From JBBDJG01 sp040880005 (GTDB lineage: Bacteria; Actinomycetota; Thermoleophilia; Solirubrobacterales; JBBDJG01): a stretch of 64,000 bases of DNA. The stretch spans positions 27,051-91,050 of the forward strand of contig JBBDJG010000026.1 in assembly GCA_040880005.1 (NCBI GenBank), read 5' to 3'. The translations under genes and the position numbers were made by a program. Of this stretch, positions 44,971 through 54,096 are shown piece by piece (within the stretch, counting starts at the first letter, position 1; every line of letters begins with the position of its first letter). The notes under the pieces were generated by a model that made no database searches, was not told the origin of the DNA, and saw only the letters and a program-made list of their open reading frames with translations.

Positions 44971-45885
44971 TCAGCGTTCCAGGCGCGGGGGCTCGCGGCG
45001 GCCGCGCAGATAGTCGGAAGCGGTCATCGCCTGCTTGCCGGCCGGCTTCACCTCGATCAGCTCGAGCGTGCCCGTCTCGCACCCGATCAGAAGGCGGCCG
45101 TCGAACGCATACAGCTCCCCGCGCGGAGCCTCCCGGTCGGCAACGGCGGCCCGCTCCACGCCGAGCCGTTCGCCGTCCGCGAGCTGCACGTACGTGCCGA
45201 CGTGTGGCGTCAGCGCGCGCACAATGCGCTCCAGTTCCACGACGGCGCGCGCCGGGTCGAGCCGGCGCTCTTCCGCTGCGATCTTGTCCGCGTACGTGAC
45301 ACCCTCCTGCGGCTGCTCGCTCAGCTCCAGCGCCTCCGCCTCGAGCAGGTCCAACGCTTCCACCAACAGCTCGCCGCCGAGCCTCGCGAGCCGCGACGCG
45401 AGCGCGCCGTAGGTGTCGGTGGCGAGAATCGGCTCACTCTTGCGCAGCGCGATCGGACCGGCGTCCAGCGCCTCGACGAGCTGGAAGATCGTCATGCCCG
45501 TCTCGCTGTCGCCTGCCATCAACGCGCGCTCGATCGGCGCGGCACCGCGCCAGCGTGGCAACAGCGAAGGATGCACGTTGAGCATCGGCGCCATCGCAAG
45601 CAACGGCTCCTTGATCAGCTGTCCGAACTCACAGATCGCGAATGCATCGGGTCGGGCCGTGCTGATCGCGGCGAGCGCATCCTCCGAGTTGACGTCGCCG
45701 CTTTGCATCAGCTCCAAGCCCAGCGCGCGCGCGGCGTCCGCTGCCGGCGGCGAGGCCAGCTTGCGCCCGCGCCCCCTCGGTCGATCGGGTGGCGTAACGA
45801 CCATCGCGGGCCGGTGCGGCGAGCCGGCAAGCGCACGCAGCGCCTCGACCGCAAACTCGTCACTGCCGCAGAAGATGGTCCGCAC
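44971..45885 (-). CDS. fmt: methionyl-tRNA formyltransferase
   Basis: A 304-residue Fmt that formylates initiator Met-tRNA. The catalytic core HPSLLPRWRGAAPIERALMAG and QLVEALDAGPI match the family, with the C-terminal OB domain after about residue 205. The loop after residue 33 (PPDRPRGRGRKL) is typical. It lies 15 nt after def; formylation by Fmt and deformylation by Def are paired as in most bacteria. Confidence 0.96.
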   Translation of the reverse strand: MRTIFCGSDEFAVEALRALAGSPHRPAMVVTPPDRPRGRGRKLASPPAADAARALGLELMQSGDVNSEDALAAISTARPDAFAICEFGQLIKEPLLAMAPMLNVHPSLLPRWRGAAPIERALMAGDSETGMTIFQLVEALDAGPIALRKSEPILATDTYGALASRLARLGGELLVEALDLLEAEALELSEQPQEGVTYADKIAAEERRLDPARAVVELERIVRALTPHVGTYVQLADGERLGVERAAVADREAPRGELYAFDGRLLIGCETGTLELIEVKPAGKQAMTASDYLRGRREPPRLER

Positions 45886-45900
45886 GGTCCCGAGGCCCCG

Positions 45901-46530
45901 CTACGAGGGCGAGACTTCCGTGGTGCGCTCGCGCTCGTTCGGAGCGCCTCCGCGCAGCACCCGCATCGCTTCGCGGCGCTGCTCCCTGTCGACCCGGTCG
46001 ATCATCAAGACGCCGTCGAGATGATCGATCTCGTGCTGGAGCACGCGCGCCTCGAGTCCAGACGCCTCGATCGTCACGTCCTCGCCCGTCTCGCTCGAAG
46101 CCGTGACACGCACGTACAACGGCCGCTCCACGTCCACCACGACGCCGGGCAGGCTGAGGCACCCCTCCTCGGCGACATCGGATTCCCCCGAATGCCACTC
46201 GACCGCCGGATTCACGGCCGCCACCAAAGGCCCGTCGGCACTGGTTCGGTAGATCAACACACGGTGCATCACTCCAACCTGGGTGGCGGCGAGGCCGATT
46301 CCGAGTGCGTCCTCCATCAGCTCCGACATGCGGCGAATCTCCTCCGCCAGGACATCGTCGAACACGGTCACCTCGAGCGCCTTCGCCTTCAGCACCGGGT
46401 CTCCGAAGGTGCGGATCATCGAAAGCGCGCGCCTGCGTCGCGCCTGAAGCTCGGGATCGAGCGCCGGCCCGCGCTCAGCCCGTTCCTCCTCGGTCGTGGG
46501 CCCGCTGCCGTTTGGCTCTACGTCTGGCAT
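45901..46530 (-). CDS. def: peptide deformylase
   Basis: A 209-residue deformylase removing the formyl group from nascent proteins. Motif 1 GIGLAATQVGV, motif 2 EEGCLSLPGV (Cys metal ligand) and motif 3 QHEIDHLDGVLMID (two His ligands and catalytic Glu) are intact. An N-terminal extension of about 38 residues is Glu/Arg-rich. The ATG at 46530 is strongly supported by the TAAGAT box exactly 6 nt upstream. Confidence 0.96.
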   Translation of the reverse strand: MPDVEPNGSGPTTEEERAERGPALDPELQARRRRALSMIRTFGDPVLKAKALEVTVFDDVLAEEIRRMSELMEDALGIGLAATQVGVMHRVLIYRTSADGPLVAAVNPAVEWHSGESDVAEEGCLSLPGVVVDVERPLYVRVTASSETGEDVTIEASGLEARVLQHEIDHLDGVLMIDRVDREQRREAMRVLRGGAPNERERTTEVSPS

Positions 46531-46536
46531 GAACGA

Positions 46537-46542
46537 ATCTTA
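46537..46542 (-). promoter_or_regulatory. -10 box, probable leaderless promoter of def
   Basis: TAAGAT on the minus strand, then 6 nt (TCGTTC), then the ATG at 46530. It lies just downstream of a hairpin at the end of priA, so def-fmt-rsmB is likely its own transcription unit. Confidence 0.5.
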
Positions 46543-46543
46543 A

Positions 46544-46557
46544 GGGGATCGCTCCCC
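46544..46557 (-). terminator. hairpin after priA
   Basis: GGGGA-gcga-TCCCC on the minus strand, 5 nt after the priA stop, followed only by TTAAG. It could end the priA message, but the T run is too short to be sure. Confidence 0.3.
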
Positions 46558-46562
46558 GGTAT

Positions 46563-48764
46563 TTATTGGGGATCGACGTCCACCGCGATCTTGACGCCGT
46601 TCAACTCGCGTGCGGTCGCGACCTGCTGCACCGCTCGGCCGATCTGGGCAACGGCCTCGGTGGTCTCCTGCGGCGGTGACTTGAGCAGCAGGACGCTGCG
46701 GTAGCGATCCTTGAGCCTGTACAGCGGCGCCGGGCCGAGCAGCTGGCACGCGGGCAGCTCCAGCATCCCGGCCAGGCGTTTTGTCGCTCGATCGGCTACG
46801 GCCTGATCTGCTGCGCGCGCGATCACCCTCACGAGTCGCACGAACGGCGGGTAGGAAAGCGCCTTCCGGCGCTCGACCTCCGTGCCGAGGAATCCGGCGG
46901 CATCGTGCTGCGCCGCGTGCTTCAGGCAGCCGGCCTGCGGATTGAGCGTCTGTACCAGCACGCGGCCGCCGTTCGGTCCGCGGCCGCTGCGTCCCGCGAG
47001 CTGCGCCACCAGCGTGAAGGTGCGCTCCTCGGCGCGGAAGTCGGGGAAGCGCAGGCCGGCATCGGCGTCCTGGACGAGAGCCAGCTCGACGTCGGGGAAG
47101 TCGTGGCCCTGGGCAACCATCTGGGTGCCGATCAACACTCCACTCGACGCCGACGTGAACCGTTCCAGCACATGCGCGATGCCGCCCTTGCGCTGGGCGG
47201 CGTCGGCGTCGAGCCGCAACACAGGCATCGGCGCCAGGGCTTCGCGCAGCTCGGCCTCGAGGCGCTGGGTTCCCGTTCCGTGACGTGCGACGGCGGTCGA
47301 GCCGCAATCCGGGCAGCCGCTGGGAATCTCCTCGCTGTGCCCGCAATGGTGACACCGAAGCGTCTGGTCATCCGCGCGATGCAACGTCAGGCTGACCTCG
47401 CAACGCGGACAGAACCAGGCACGCCCACAATCGCGGCAATCGACGAACGGGGACCACCCGCGCCGGTTGACCAGCACGATCGCCTTGGCGCTGCGCGACT
47501 TGACCTCCTCCAGCGCGGCGCGCGCCTCTGGATGCAGTGCGTGTCGCAGACCGCGCATGTCGAGCAGCCGCACGGGCGGCAACCCGAGCCCGTCAACACG
47601 TTGCGGCAGTTCGAGCTTGCGCATCGAGACCCAGCTCTCCGGGCGCGGCGTCGCCGTGCCCGCAACCAGGACCGCACCCGCGAGGCGGGCGCGGCGTCCG
47701 GCCACCCGGCGCGCGTCGTAACGGGGATCGCTTTCCTGCTTGTAGGCGGAGTCGTGCTCCTCGTCGATCACGATCAGGCCGAGGTCGCTGAGCGGAGCGA
47801 ACACCGCCGAGCGCGGGCCGACGCACACGCGTGCATGGCCGTCGCGCATCCGCCGCCACTCGTCGTAGCGCTCGCCCAGGCCGAGCTTCGAGTGCATGAT
47901 TGCGACCTGGTCGCCGAAGCGTTGCTCGAATCGCGCCGCGGTCTGAGGCGTGATCGCGATCTCGGGAACGAGCACGATCGCCGAGCGTCCCTGCTCGAGC
48001 ACGGTTGCGACGGCGCGCAGATAGACCTCCGTCTTGCCGGAACCGGTGACACCGTGCAGCAGGAACGACTCGTGCCTTCGCTCGGAGATCGGCGCGACGA
48101 TTCGGCCCAGCGCCTGGCGCTGCGCATCGGTGAGAGATATGGCCGCTCGCGCGGGACTGGTGAACGCGCCGCGCTCGGCCGGTGCCAACTCGCGGCGCTG
48201 CCCTCGCAGCTCGAGCGCAACCAAGTCGCGCGCCGCCAAGCGGCGCAGCGATCCGTGGTCGACGCCCAGCCTGCGCTCAAGCTTGGTCGCCGGGGCGGGG
48301 CCCTCCGTGAGCGCAGCTAACACGGCGCGCTGGCGATCGGTCAGCCGCTGCCCCGAGGTCGCTTCGAGCGCTTCCCAGCCGGGCGCGGTCAACTCTGCCA
48401 CCAGCACGCGACGCGTTCGAGCGGCCGGCGAGCCACGCCCGCCGGCACCCGTGCCGGGCGGCAGCACGAGCCCCAGTCCGCGTGCCGGCGGCGAGCAGTA
48501 GGCGTCCGCGATCCACAGCCCGAGGCGCACCAGCTCGGCCGGCACACCCGACTCCAGCGCGCGCAACGGCTCCACGAGCCGTTCGACGGGAACATCGCTC
48601 TCGCCGGCCGTATCGACGACCACGCCGAGTATGCGCTGCCTGCCGAACGGCACCACGAGCATCGTCCCGACCCCCACTCCCTCCATCTCCCGCGGAATCC
48701 GGTAGTCGAACGGCCCGCGCAGCGCGCGGGCCCGCGTCAGCGGCTCCACCTTGGCGATCTTCAT
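46563..48764 (-). CDS. priA: primosomal protein N' (PriA helicase)
   Basis: A 733-residue PriA for replication restart. Walker A GVTGSGKTEVYLRA and DEEHDSAYK (DEEH) are intact. Eight zinc-binding cysteines occur in CRDCGRAWFCPRC and CHHCGHSEEIPSGCPDC. Motifs V/VI read GTQMVAQGHDFPD and QLAGRSGRG. Many actinobacterial PriA proteins have lost helicase motifs, but this one appears complete. It starts at ATG 48764, 6 nt after TAAGTT. Confidence 0.95.
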   Translation of the reverse strand: MKIAKVEPLTRARALRGPFDYRIPREMEGVGVGTMLVVPFGRQRILGVVVDTAGESDVPVERLVEPLRALESGVPAELVRLGLWIADAYCSPPARGLGLVLPPGTGAGGRGSPAARTRRVLVAELTAPGWEALEATSGQRLTDRQRAVLAALTEGPAPATKLERRLGVDHGSLRRLAARDLVALELRGQRRELAPAERGAFTSPARAAISLTDAQRQALGRIVAPISERRHESFLLHGVTGSGKTEVYLRAVATVLEQGRSAIVLVPEIAITPQTAARFEQRFGDQVAIMHSKLGLGERYDEWRRMRDGHARVCVGPRSAVFAPLSDLGLIVIDEEHDSAYKQESDPRYDARRVAGRRARLAGAVLVAGTATPRPESWVSMRKLELPQRVDGLGLPPVRLLDMRGLRHALHPEARAALEEVKSRSAKAIVLVNRRGWSPFVDCRDCGRAWFCPRCEVSLTLHRADDQTLRCHHCGHSEEIPSGCPDCGSTAVARHGTGTQRLEAELREALAPMPVLRLDADAAQRKGGIAHVLERFTSASSGVLIGTQMVAQGHDFPDVELALVQDADAGLRFPDFRAEERTFTLVAQLAGRSGRGPNGGRVLVQTLNPQAGCLKHAAQHDAAGFLGTEVERRKALSYPPFVRLVRVIARAADQAVADRATKRLAGMLELPACQLLGPAPLYRLKDRYRSVLLLKSPPQETTEAVAQIGRAVQQVATARELNGVKIAVDVDPQ

Positions 48765-48770
48765 TCCTCC

Positions 48771-48776
48771 AACTTA
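48771..48776 (-). promoter_or_regulatory. -10 box, probable leaderless promoter of priA
   Basis: TAAGTT on the minus strand, then GGAGGA (6 nt) and the ATG at 48764. GGAGGA resembles a ribosome-binding site but abuts the ATG, too close to work as one. The -10 reading is therefore favoured. Confidence 0.5.
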
Positions 48777-48801
48777 GGAGGAGGAGCGGACGCGGACGCG
48801 A

Positions 48802-51800
48802 TCACGCTAGATCGCGCTTTTTGAGTTGGTCTAGGAAGGCCCGCATCGTTCCGAGCTCGTCTTCGTCGATGCCCCAGATTGCAGCCCCCGCGAGGTCAAC
48901 AGTGTGCTCGTCGACGGGCTTGCTTTCACTCACGCGCTTGTGCGCTTTCTTCGATGCATCAGCAACCCGTTTGTGTGACGGGTCCGACTTGTCGTACTTG
49001 GGAATCCGGATGCTCTTGACCGTGTGCGTCGAAATCTGAGTCTCCACCGCGTAACAGGCGACGAACAAGCGCACGGGCAGCGAGTTGAGCAGACCGCAGA
49101 GGAACTGCGCCTCGCCCGCAGACTTACACGCGACAAACATGACCTTGTGGTTGGGAAGCACGAGCGGTTGCCCCACGGGAACCACGGCAGCCGTGAACTC
49201 CGAAGCCTGATCTCGCCACGCAACCTTGTGGCTGGCAAGTGTGTAGCGCCCAACGTCGAACATTGACCAGAAAGGAGCGGTGTCCTCACGTCCGGAGTCG
49301 GTTTGACGCGTGAAATACCTGCGGAACGCCGCGCGGCCCCGGAGTTCCTCTTCGAAAGACCGCAGATACTCAAGCGCCGCCGGGAATCGATCCGCCATGG
49401 TCCTTGGATCGATCCCCTTCCTGGTGCCGGGATCCTGGACGAACAGAATGTGCTCGGACGGCGTCGCGCTCCAACGCGACACGTCACTGCCGCGCAGCAG
49501 CGGATGGACCAGATCTCGCTCGACCCTAGCGTGTTGCCGCGCCACCTTCTTCCTGCCGACATCGTGGCGGTTCGTGACCGGCACGAGCCCGCACTCGTCG
49601 GACGGACCCTCCACGGAGACCCAGTAGATGCCATTTGCACCGCCGGAATTGACACCCTCGTGCGCCTCATACGGTGGCTCTCCCTCCTCCTCCATCCTTT
49701 GCAGCGCCGGAAGGACCTCTGATGGCGCGGTCAGCCAAGCGGAACGCCTGTCTCCGCCTGACACGGGACTCGCCACGAGCAGCATTCTTCGTGTAAGGGC
49801 GTCAACCACCCGCTTCAGCGGCGAGTCCTGCCGGATAGCGCGACCGCGCACGACGCGCTGCCAGAGCAGGTAGCGCACCGGATACTCGGTCGGTGCGTCG
49901 CGCCGCCAGGTGACGAGCGCGGTTCGATTCGACGCTCCGGCGAACGGATTCAGGTCGATCATGTCATCGACGTGTTCAACGCGGATCTCGGGGCCATCCT
50001 TGACGGCAAAGCTCCTGAAACCCTCTCCTGCCCCAGCGGTCTTGAAGACAGTCTGCGTGATGACGAAACCCAGCCTGCCGTTCTCGCGCAACAGTTCCTT
50101 CGTCGCGACGTAGCTCATCAGCATCGAGACGTCTTTCTTGCCGGCACCGAGCATGCTCCTCATGCCCTTGTGCACGAACAGGCCCGACCCCTCCCAGATC
50201 GGCCTGGTCCGCTCCCGATAGGCATCGGGAAGGCTCTCCCAGTTGACCCAGGGCGGGTTTCCAACGACCAGGTCGAAGCGGCCGACGAAAGCCGGCATGA
50301 AGGCGTTGCGCAAGATGCGCGGCCACAGGCCGTCGAGTCCCTTCTCATGTTGATCGAGACACGCTTGATAGAAGCTCGCCAGAACGCCTTTGTCCGCATC
50401 GGTCGCATCACACAGCGGCGCCGCCTCCTTGACGAAGTCCTCCCTCGACCAGCCCGTGTCCATGCCGGATACCGCGATGTCGCACACGTCCCGCAGCTCC
50501 TCACGCGTATCGATGCACTTGGGAAGGGGGAACTTGCCTGCCTGTGTCTCCAACTCCAGCCGGTCGCCGGCGAACATTGTTTCCCGCGCGGCCGGCATCA
50601 CGATCGTGTCGGCCAGATAGACGGGAACGTCGACCGGTTTCTCGCCCGTGTCGCGAATCAGCGGACCGAGGGCCAACACGTAGTTCGAGCGCGCCGCAAC
50701 CACGGCAAGCGGGTCGATGTCGAACCCCACGACGCTATCGAGTACGACTTGCAGGGATTCGGAATCTGGGCGACCCGCCCGCCTCAAGGAATTCTTCAGC
50801 TTGTTGATGGCTAGAACGAGAAACGTGCCCGTGCCACATGCTGGGTCCACCAGGCGAACTCCCTCCTGTCCCTCGTATCCGACCCGGGCAAGCAACTGCT
50901 CGGCGAGCCAGTCGGGTGTGAAGTACTGACCCAGTGCGTGCCGCACGGTCTTGGGGAGAAGCCCCTGATAGAGGTCCTTCAGGAGGTCGCGGGCGTCCTC
51001 CGGGCTTACGTGAAGAGTGGTCGGGTCGTATTCCTTGAGGCGCTCGACTATTTCCCGGACGACATCACGAACCGGATCGTTCCACTCCAGGTACCAGTGA
51101 AAGACGTCAGGCTCGACCACGTTCGCCAAGCCGGCCTCGCGGAACGGTTCGCCGCGTTCGAGCGATCGGATGCCGTCACGAAGCTCGTCATCGGAGCCCG
51201 CCGCCAGTTCGGCCAAGTCCCACTCGACGTCCTCGACAAACAGCGACAGGGCCAGCGAGGCAATCAGCTTGGTTAGCAAAGCGAAGTATGTCTGAAGAGC
51301 GAACAGCGCCCTGGCCGGGTGATAGTCCTCGGCGCGTGCGCCGAGAACCTCCGCGAGTGCATGTTTAGCCTCCGGCTTCAGATGTTCGGCGTCGCCCACG
51401 ACGCCGGTGGCGATGGCGAAGAACTCCTCCCACTGCCTGTGCAGTCGAGTTGCAAGGCCGTCCGGTTCGTGACCCAGCTGTTGCTCCAGCTGATCTAGAA
51501 GCCTCTTGCCCGCCTTGCGCGCAAGACTGGTGGCCGGCCCGAAGTCCTCGAGCAGATTCTGAGCGATGAGCGCCTTGCCCGCACGCGCAGCGACCAAGCT
51601 GTCCAGGAGTTGACCCGCGGACCGCGCATCGACGGGCACCGGCTCGTCCGGTATCCAATGGCCCGCGCGGTAACGAGCGAATATCAGGAAATGCCCATCG
51701 CACGCCGCGCCCGCGAGCCTTTCCAGCGGCCGGCGTTCCTGCTCCGCCAATCCATCGATCTGGTCCCGGACTTGGCCGACGGCATGCACATTCCCAGGGT

Positions 51801-52062
51801 GGCCAACGTGCGCCGCCAACGCGCCAGGATGCTCCCACTCGATCAGGAACTGGTTGAAGACAGCATCCGCGCGCCCCGTCGCGAGCGTAACCTCGCGCCG
51901 AGTTTCCAGCTCTACGCCCACTCGTGCAGCAATGGTGACGAGTGCTGACTCGGCATCCGCACGGAAATCGGCCTCACGCCTCGGATGACGCTCCGCAGCT
52001 GAGCGCAGACGCTCAGCAAGTTCCTCGCCAAGCTGCGCGGGGCTGACCCGCGAAGGGCTCAA
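48802..52062 (-). CDS. type IIG-like restriction-modification protein (Eco57I-type N6-adenine methyltransferase)
   Basis: A 1086-residue single-chain restriction-modification candidate. Near the N terminus, GRADAVFNQFLIEWEHPGAL places D66, E75 and E77 like a PD-(D/E)XK nuclease site, but the usual lysine is glutamate. A helical linker follows. The gamma-type N6A methyltransferase has motif I VDPACGTGTFLVLAINKL (about 404) and motif IV NPPWVNW (602). The C terminus is TaqI-like target recognition (LCGLLNSLPVRLF ... STHTVKSIRIPKY). TTG 52062 overlaps the stop of the 75-residue gene by 4 nt. It splits priA from metK, as expected for a mobile defence gene. Confidence 0.82.
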   Translation of the reverse strand: MSPSRVSPAQLGEELAERLRSAAERHPRREADFRADAESALVTIAARVGVELETRREVTLATGRADAVFNQFLIEWEHPGALAAHVGHPGNVHAVGQVRDQIDGLAEQERRPLERLAGAACDGHFLIFARYRAGHWIPDEPVPVDARSAGQLLDSLVAARAGKALIAQNLLEDFGPATSLARKAGKRLLDQLEQQLGHEPDGLATRLHRQWEEFFAIATGVVGDAEHLKPEAKHALAEVLGARAEDYHPARALFALQTYFALLTKLIASLALSLFVEDVEWDLAELAAGSDDELRDGIRSLERGEPFREAGLANVVEPDVFHWYLEWNDPVRDVVREIVERLKEYDPTTLHVSPEDARDLLKDLYQGLLPKTVRHALGQYFTPDWLAEQLLARVGYEGQEGVRLVDPACGTGTFLVLAINKLKNSLRRAGRPDSESLQVVLDSVVGFDIDPLAVVAARSNYVLALGPLIRDTGEKPVDVPVYLADTIVMPAARETMFAGDRLELETQAGKFPLPKCIDTREELRDVCDIAVSGMDTGWSREDFVKEAAPLCDATDADKGVLASFYQACLDQHEKGLDGLWPRILRNAFMPAFVGRFDLVVGNPPWVNWESLPDAYRERTRPIWEGSGLFVHKGMRSMLGAGKKDVSMLMSYVATKELLRENGRLGFVITQTVFKTAGAGEGFRSFAVKDGPEIRVEHVDDMIDLNPFAGASNRTALVTWRRDAPTEYPVRYLLWQRVVRGRAIRQDSPLKRVVDALTRRMLLVASPVSGGDRRSAWLTAPSEVLPALQRMEEEGEPPYEAHEGVNSGGANGIYWVSVEGPSDECGLVPVTNRHDVGRKKVARQHARVERDLVHPLLRGSDVSRWSATPSEHILFVQDPGTRKGIDPRTMADRFPAALEYLRSFEEELRGRAAFRRYFTRQTDSGREDTAPFWSMFDVGRYTLASHKVAWRDQASEFTAAVVPVGQPLVLPNHKVMFVACKSAGEAQFLCGLLNSLPVRLFVACYAVETQISTHTVKSIRIPKYDKSDPSHKRVADASKKAHKRVSESKPVDEHTVDLAGAAIWGIDEDELGTMRAFLDQLKKRDLA

Positions 52063-52286
52063 GCGGCTTCGCGGCGCCCGGCGCTTGGGAGCTCGCCGAG
52101 CAAGATGCGTTGACGGAGAGCACGGCGGGCCGCATCCTCCGAGCCGTAGCCTAAGATCACGTCGATCGCCTCGGCCTCGCCGATGCCGAACTCGACCGCC
52201 AATGGACTGGCAGCCACGCGAATCTCCTCGTAGGGATCCGACTCCACGCTGACCACTTGCCACGTGTTGAAGAGGCTGTCCTGCAC
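52059..52286 (-). CDS. small protein coupled to the restriction-modification gene
   Basis: A 75-residue protein from GTG 52286. It is acidic in the middle (VESDPYEEIRVAASPLAVEF) and ends in an Arg-rich helix (EDAARRALRQRILLGELP). No family was recognised, and no helix-turn-helix or cysteine motif is evident. Its stop overlaps the TTG start of the large methyltransferase gene by 4 nt (TTGA), so the two are translated together. TAAATT lies 6 nt before the GTG. It could be a control protein, an inhibitor of the nuclease, or a subunit; all of these are inference. Confidence 0.6.
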   Translation of the reverse strand: MQDSLFNTWQVVSVESDPYEEIRVAASPLAVEFGIGEAEAIDVILGYGSEDAARRALRQRILLGELPSAGRREAA

Positions 52287-52292
52287 GCGGTC

Positions 52293-52298
52293 AATTTA
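52293..52298 (-). promoter_or_regulatory. -10 box, probable leaderless promoter of the restriction-modification operon
   Basis: TAAATT on the minus strand is followed by 6 nt (GACCGC) and the GTG at 52286. The rest of 52299-52391 shows no gene or strong hairpin. Confidence 0.5.
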
Positions 52299-52391
52299 GA
52301 CCTCGTCGCGGACGATCTGGCCTCTCCACCATGTGACTGCGCTATTTGCGAGCGTTTCTGTGCCATCCTGGCACGCTCTGGCGTGAAGCTG

Positions 52392-52676
52392 TTACGCAGC
52401 GCCGCCGTCGAACAACTTGCCGGCACGAGTACGCGCCGCCATGTCCCTCGACTCCTCGCGGTACGTCGAGCCGTCGTCGAACTCGAGCACCGGCAGCATC
52501 TTCTGCTGCGTGTGCTCTTTGATCCAATCGCGCTTGCCGGGGATCAGCGGCTCCTTGACGACTTCGTACTCGATGCCCTGCTCGTCGAGCGCATCCTGCA
52601 CCCTCGCGCAGGCGTGCCAGCGCTCGAGCGGTCCCAGCGCAGGAATCGGACAGCGGTGCAGCTTGACCTGTGACAT
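52392..52676 (-). CDS. glutaredoxin/GST N-terminal domain-like protein
   Basis: A 94-residue thioredoxin-fold protein. The VKLHRCPIPALG start, a helix with HACARVQDALDEQGIEYEVV, and the cis-proline strand QKMLPVLEFDDGSTYREESRDMAA match small GST-N/glutaredoxin-like proteins common in actinobacteria. The active-site position carries a lone cysteine in HACAR rather than a CPxC pair, so a classical dithiol reaction is unlikely. It starts at ATG 52676, immediately after the metK stop, and is probably co-transcribed with metK. Confidence 0.78.
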   Translation of the reverse strand: MSQVKLHRCPIPALGPLERWHACARVQDALDEQGIEYEVVKEPLIPGKRDWIKEHTQQKMLPVLEFDDGSTYREESRDMAARTRAGKLFDGGAA

Positions 52677-54065
52677 CTAGCCTCCTGAAGTCGTCGGTGG
52701 TTGTGGCGGTTGAGATATCTGCTGCGGTTGGGCCGGTGGCGGCACGGGCGCAACAGGTTGCGGCGTGGCGGGCTGTTCCGCAGCGGGCTGTTCCGCAGCG
52801 GGCTGCGCGACGCCCGTGTCGCCGTTCTGACCGATGCCCGCCTCCCGGCGAAGGACATCGGCCTTGTCGGTCTGCTCCCAGGTGAAATCGTGATCGTCGC
52901 GACCGAAGTGACCGTAGGCAGCCGTCTTGCGGAAGATCGGCCGGCGCAGGTTCAGGTGGCGGATGAACGCACCGGGGCGCAGGTCGAAATGCTTGTCGAC
53001 CAGCTCGACGATACGCCGCTTGGGAATCCGCTCGGTTCCGTAGGTCTCGACCATCACCGACAGCGGGTGCGCGACGCCGATCGCGTACGCGAGCTGGACC
53101 TCACAGCGATCGGCCAGCCCGGCCGCGACGACGTTCTTGGCGACGTAGCGTGCCGCGTAGGCGGCCGAGCGGTCCACCTTCGACGGGTCCTTGCCGGAGA
53201 ACGCGCCGCCGCCGTGGCGCGCGGCGCCGCCGTAGGTGTCAACGATGATCTTGCGGCCCGTGAGGCCCGCGTCGCCCATCGGCCCGCCGATCTCGAACTT
53301 GCCGGTCGGATTGACGAGCAGGTTGTCGCGCAGGTTCTTCTCCGTGTACAGCTCGCGGTAGTCGGCATGCAGCACCGGCTCGATCACGTGCTCCCACAGG
53401 TCCGGCTTGATCAGAGCCTCGGAGTCGATATCCGGCTTGTGCTGTGTGGAGATCAGGATCTTGACGACCTCGACCGGCCTGCCGTTCTCGTAGCGAATCG
53501 TCACCTGCGTCTTGCCGTCGGGCCGCAAATACGGAACGATCTCGGCCTTGCGCACCTCTGCCAACCGTCGCGCAAGCGTGTGCGCGATCTGGATCGGCAT
53601 CGGCATCAGCTCTTTCGTCTCACGCGTGGCGTAGCCGAACATCATGCCCTGGTCTCCAGCTCCTTCTTTGTCGAGCGGGTCGTCGTCACCGGGGATGTGC
53701 CGCGCTTCGTAGGCCTCATCGACTCCCTGGGCGATGTCGGGCGACTGTGGGTCGATAGCGGTGATGACCGCGCACGTCTCCGCGTCGAAGCCGTACTTGG
53801 CGCGGGTGTAGCCGATGTCCTTGATCACGTTGCGGGCGAGCTTGGGAATATCAACGTACGTCTTGGTCGTGATCTCGCCGCCGACCACAATCAAGCCCGT
53901 CGTCAGGAAGGTCTCGCACGCCACCCGTCCGGCTGGATCGTCGGCCATGATCGCGTCCAGCACGGAGTCGGAGATCTGATCGGCGATCTTGTCCGGGTGA
54001 CCTTCGGTCACGGACTCGGACGTGAAGAGGAATTCGTTGTCGGATAGCTGGCTGAATGAATTCAT
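52677..54065 (-). CDS. metK: S-adenosylmethionine synthetase with Pro/Gln-rich tail
   Basis: A 462-residue MetK making SAM from methionine and ATP. Residues 1-413 are typical: FTSESVTEGHPDKIADQISD, GAGDQGMMFGYA and the phosphate loop GGGAFSGKDPSKVDRSAAY. Residues 414-462 are an added tail of AAEQP repeats and Pro/Gln runs, ending PPQPPTTSGG. The DNA there has a perfect 15-bp tandem unit (52771-52805). The frame is continuous, so the tail is real unless it is cleaved. TAGTCT lies 10 nt before the ATG. No SAM riboswitch fits in the 31-nt gap to der. Confidence 0.96.
   Translation of the reverse strand: MNSFSQLSDNEFLFTSESVTEGHPDKIADQISDSVLDAIMADDPAGRVACETFLTTGLIVVGGEITTKTYVDIPKLARNVIKDIGYTRAKYGFDAETCAVITAIDPQSPDIAQGVDEAYEARHIPGDDDPLDKEGAGDQGMMFGYATRETKELMPMPIQIAHTLARRLAEVRKAEIVPYLRPDGKTQVTIRYENGRPVEVVKILISTQHKPDIDSEALIKPDLWEHVIEPVLHADYRELYTEKNLRDNLLVNPTGKFEIGGPMGDAGLTGRKIIVDTYGGAARHGGGAFSGKDPSKVDRSAAYAARYVAKNVVAAGLADRCEVQLAYAIGVAHPLSVMVETYGTERIPKRRIVELVDKHFDLRPGAFIRHLNLRRPIFRKTAAYGHFGRDDHDFTWEQTDKADVLRREAGIGQNGDTGVAQPAAEQPAAEQPATPQPVAPVPPPAQPQQISQPPQPPTTSGG
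52771..52805. repeat. 15-bp tandem repeat inside metK
   Basis: The unit GGCTGTTCCGCAGCG occurs twice in full and once as the first five bases. It encodes the PAAEQPAAEQP part of the MetK tail. Being a multiple of three, slippage here changes tail length without a frameshift. Confidence 0.8.
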
Positions 54066-54096
54066 GGGTTCGGAAAGACTATCGAGGAGGCGGGCC

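Noticed and set aside
54066..54096. Possible SAM riboswitch upstream of metK
   Set aside because: Only 31 nt separate metK from der, too short for any SAM riboswitch class.
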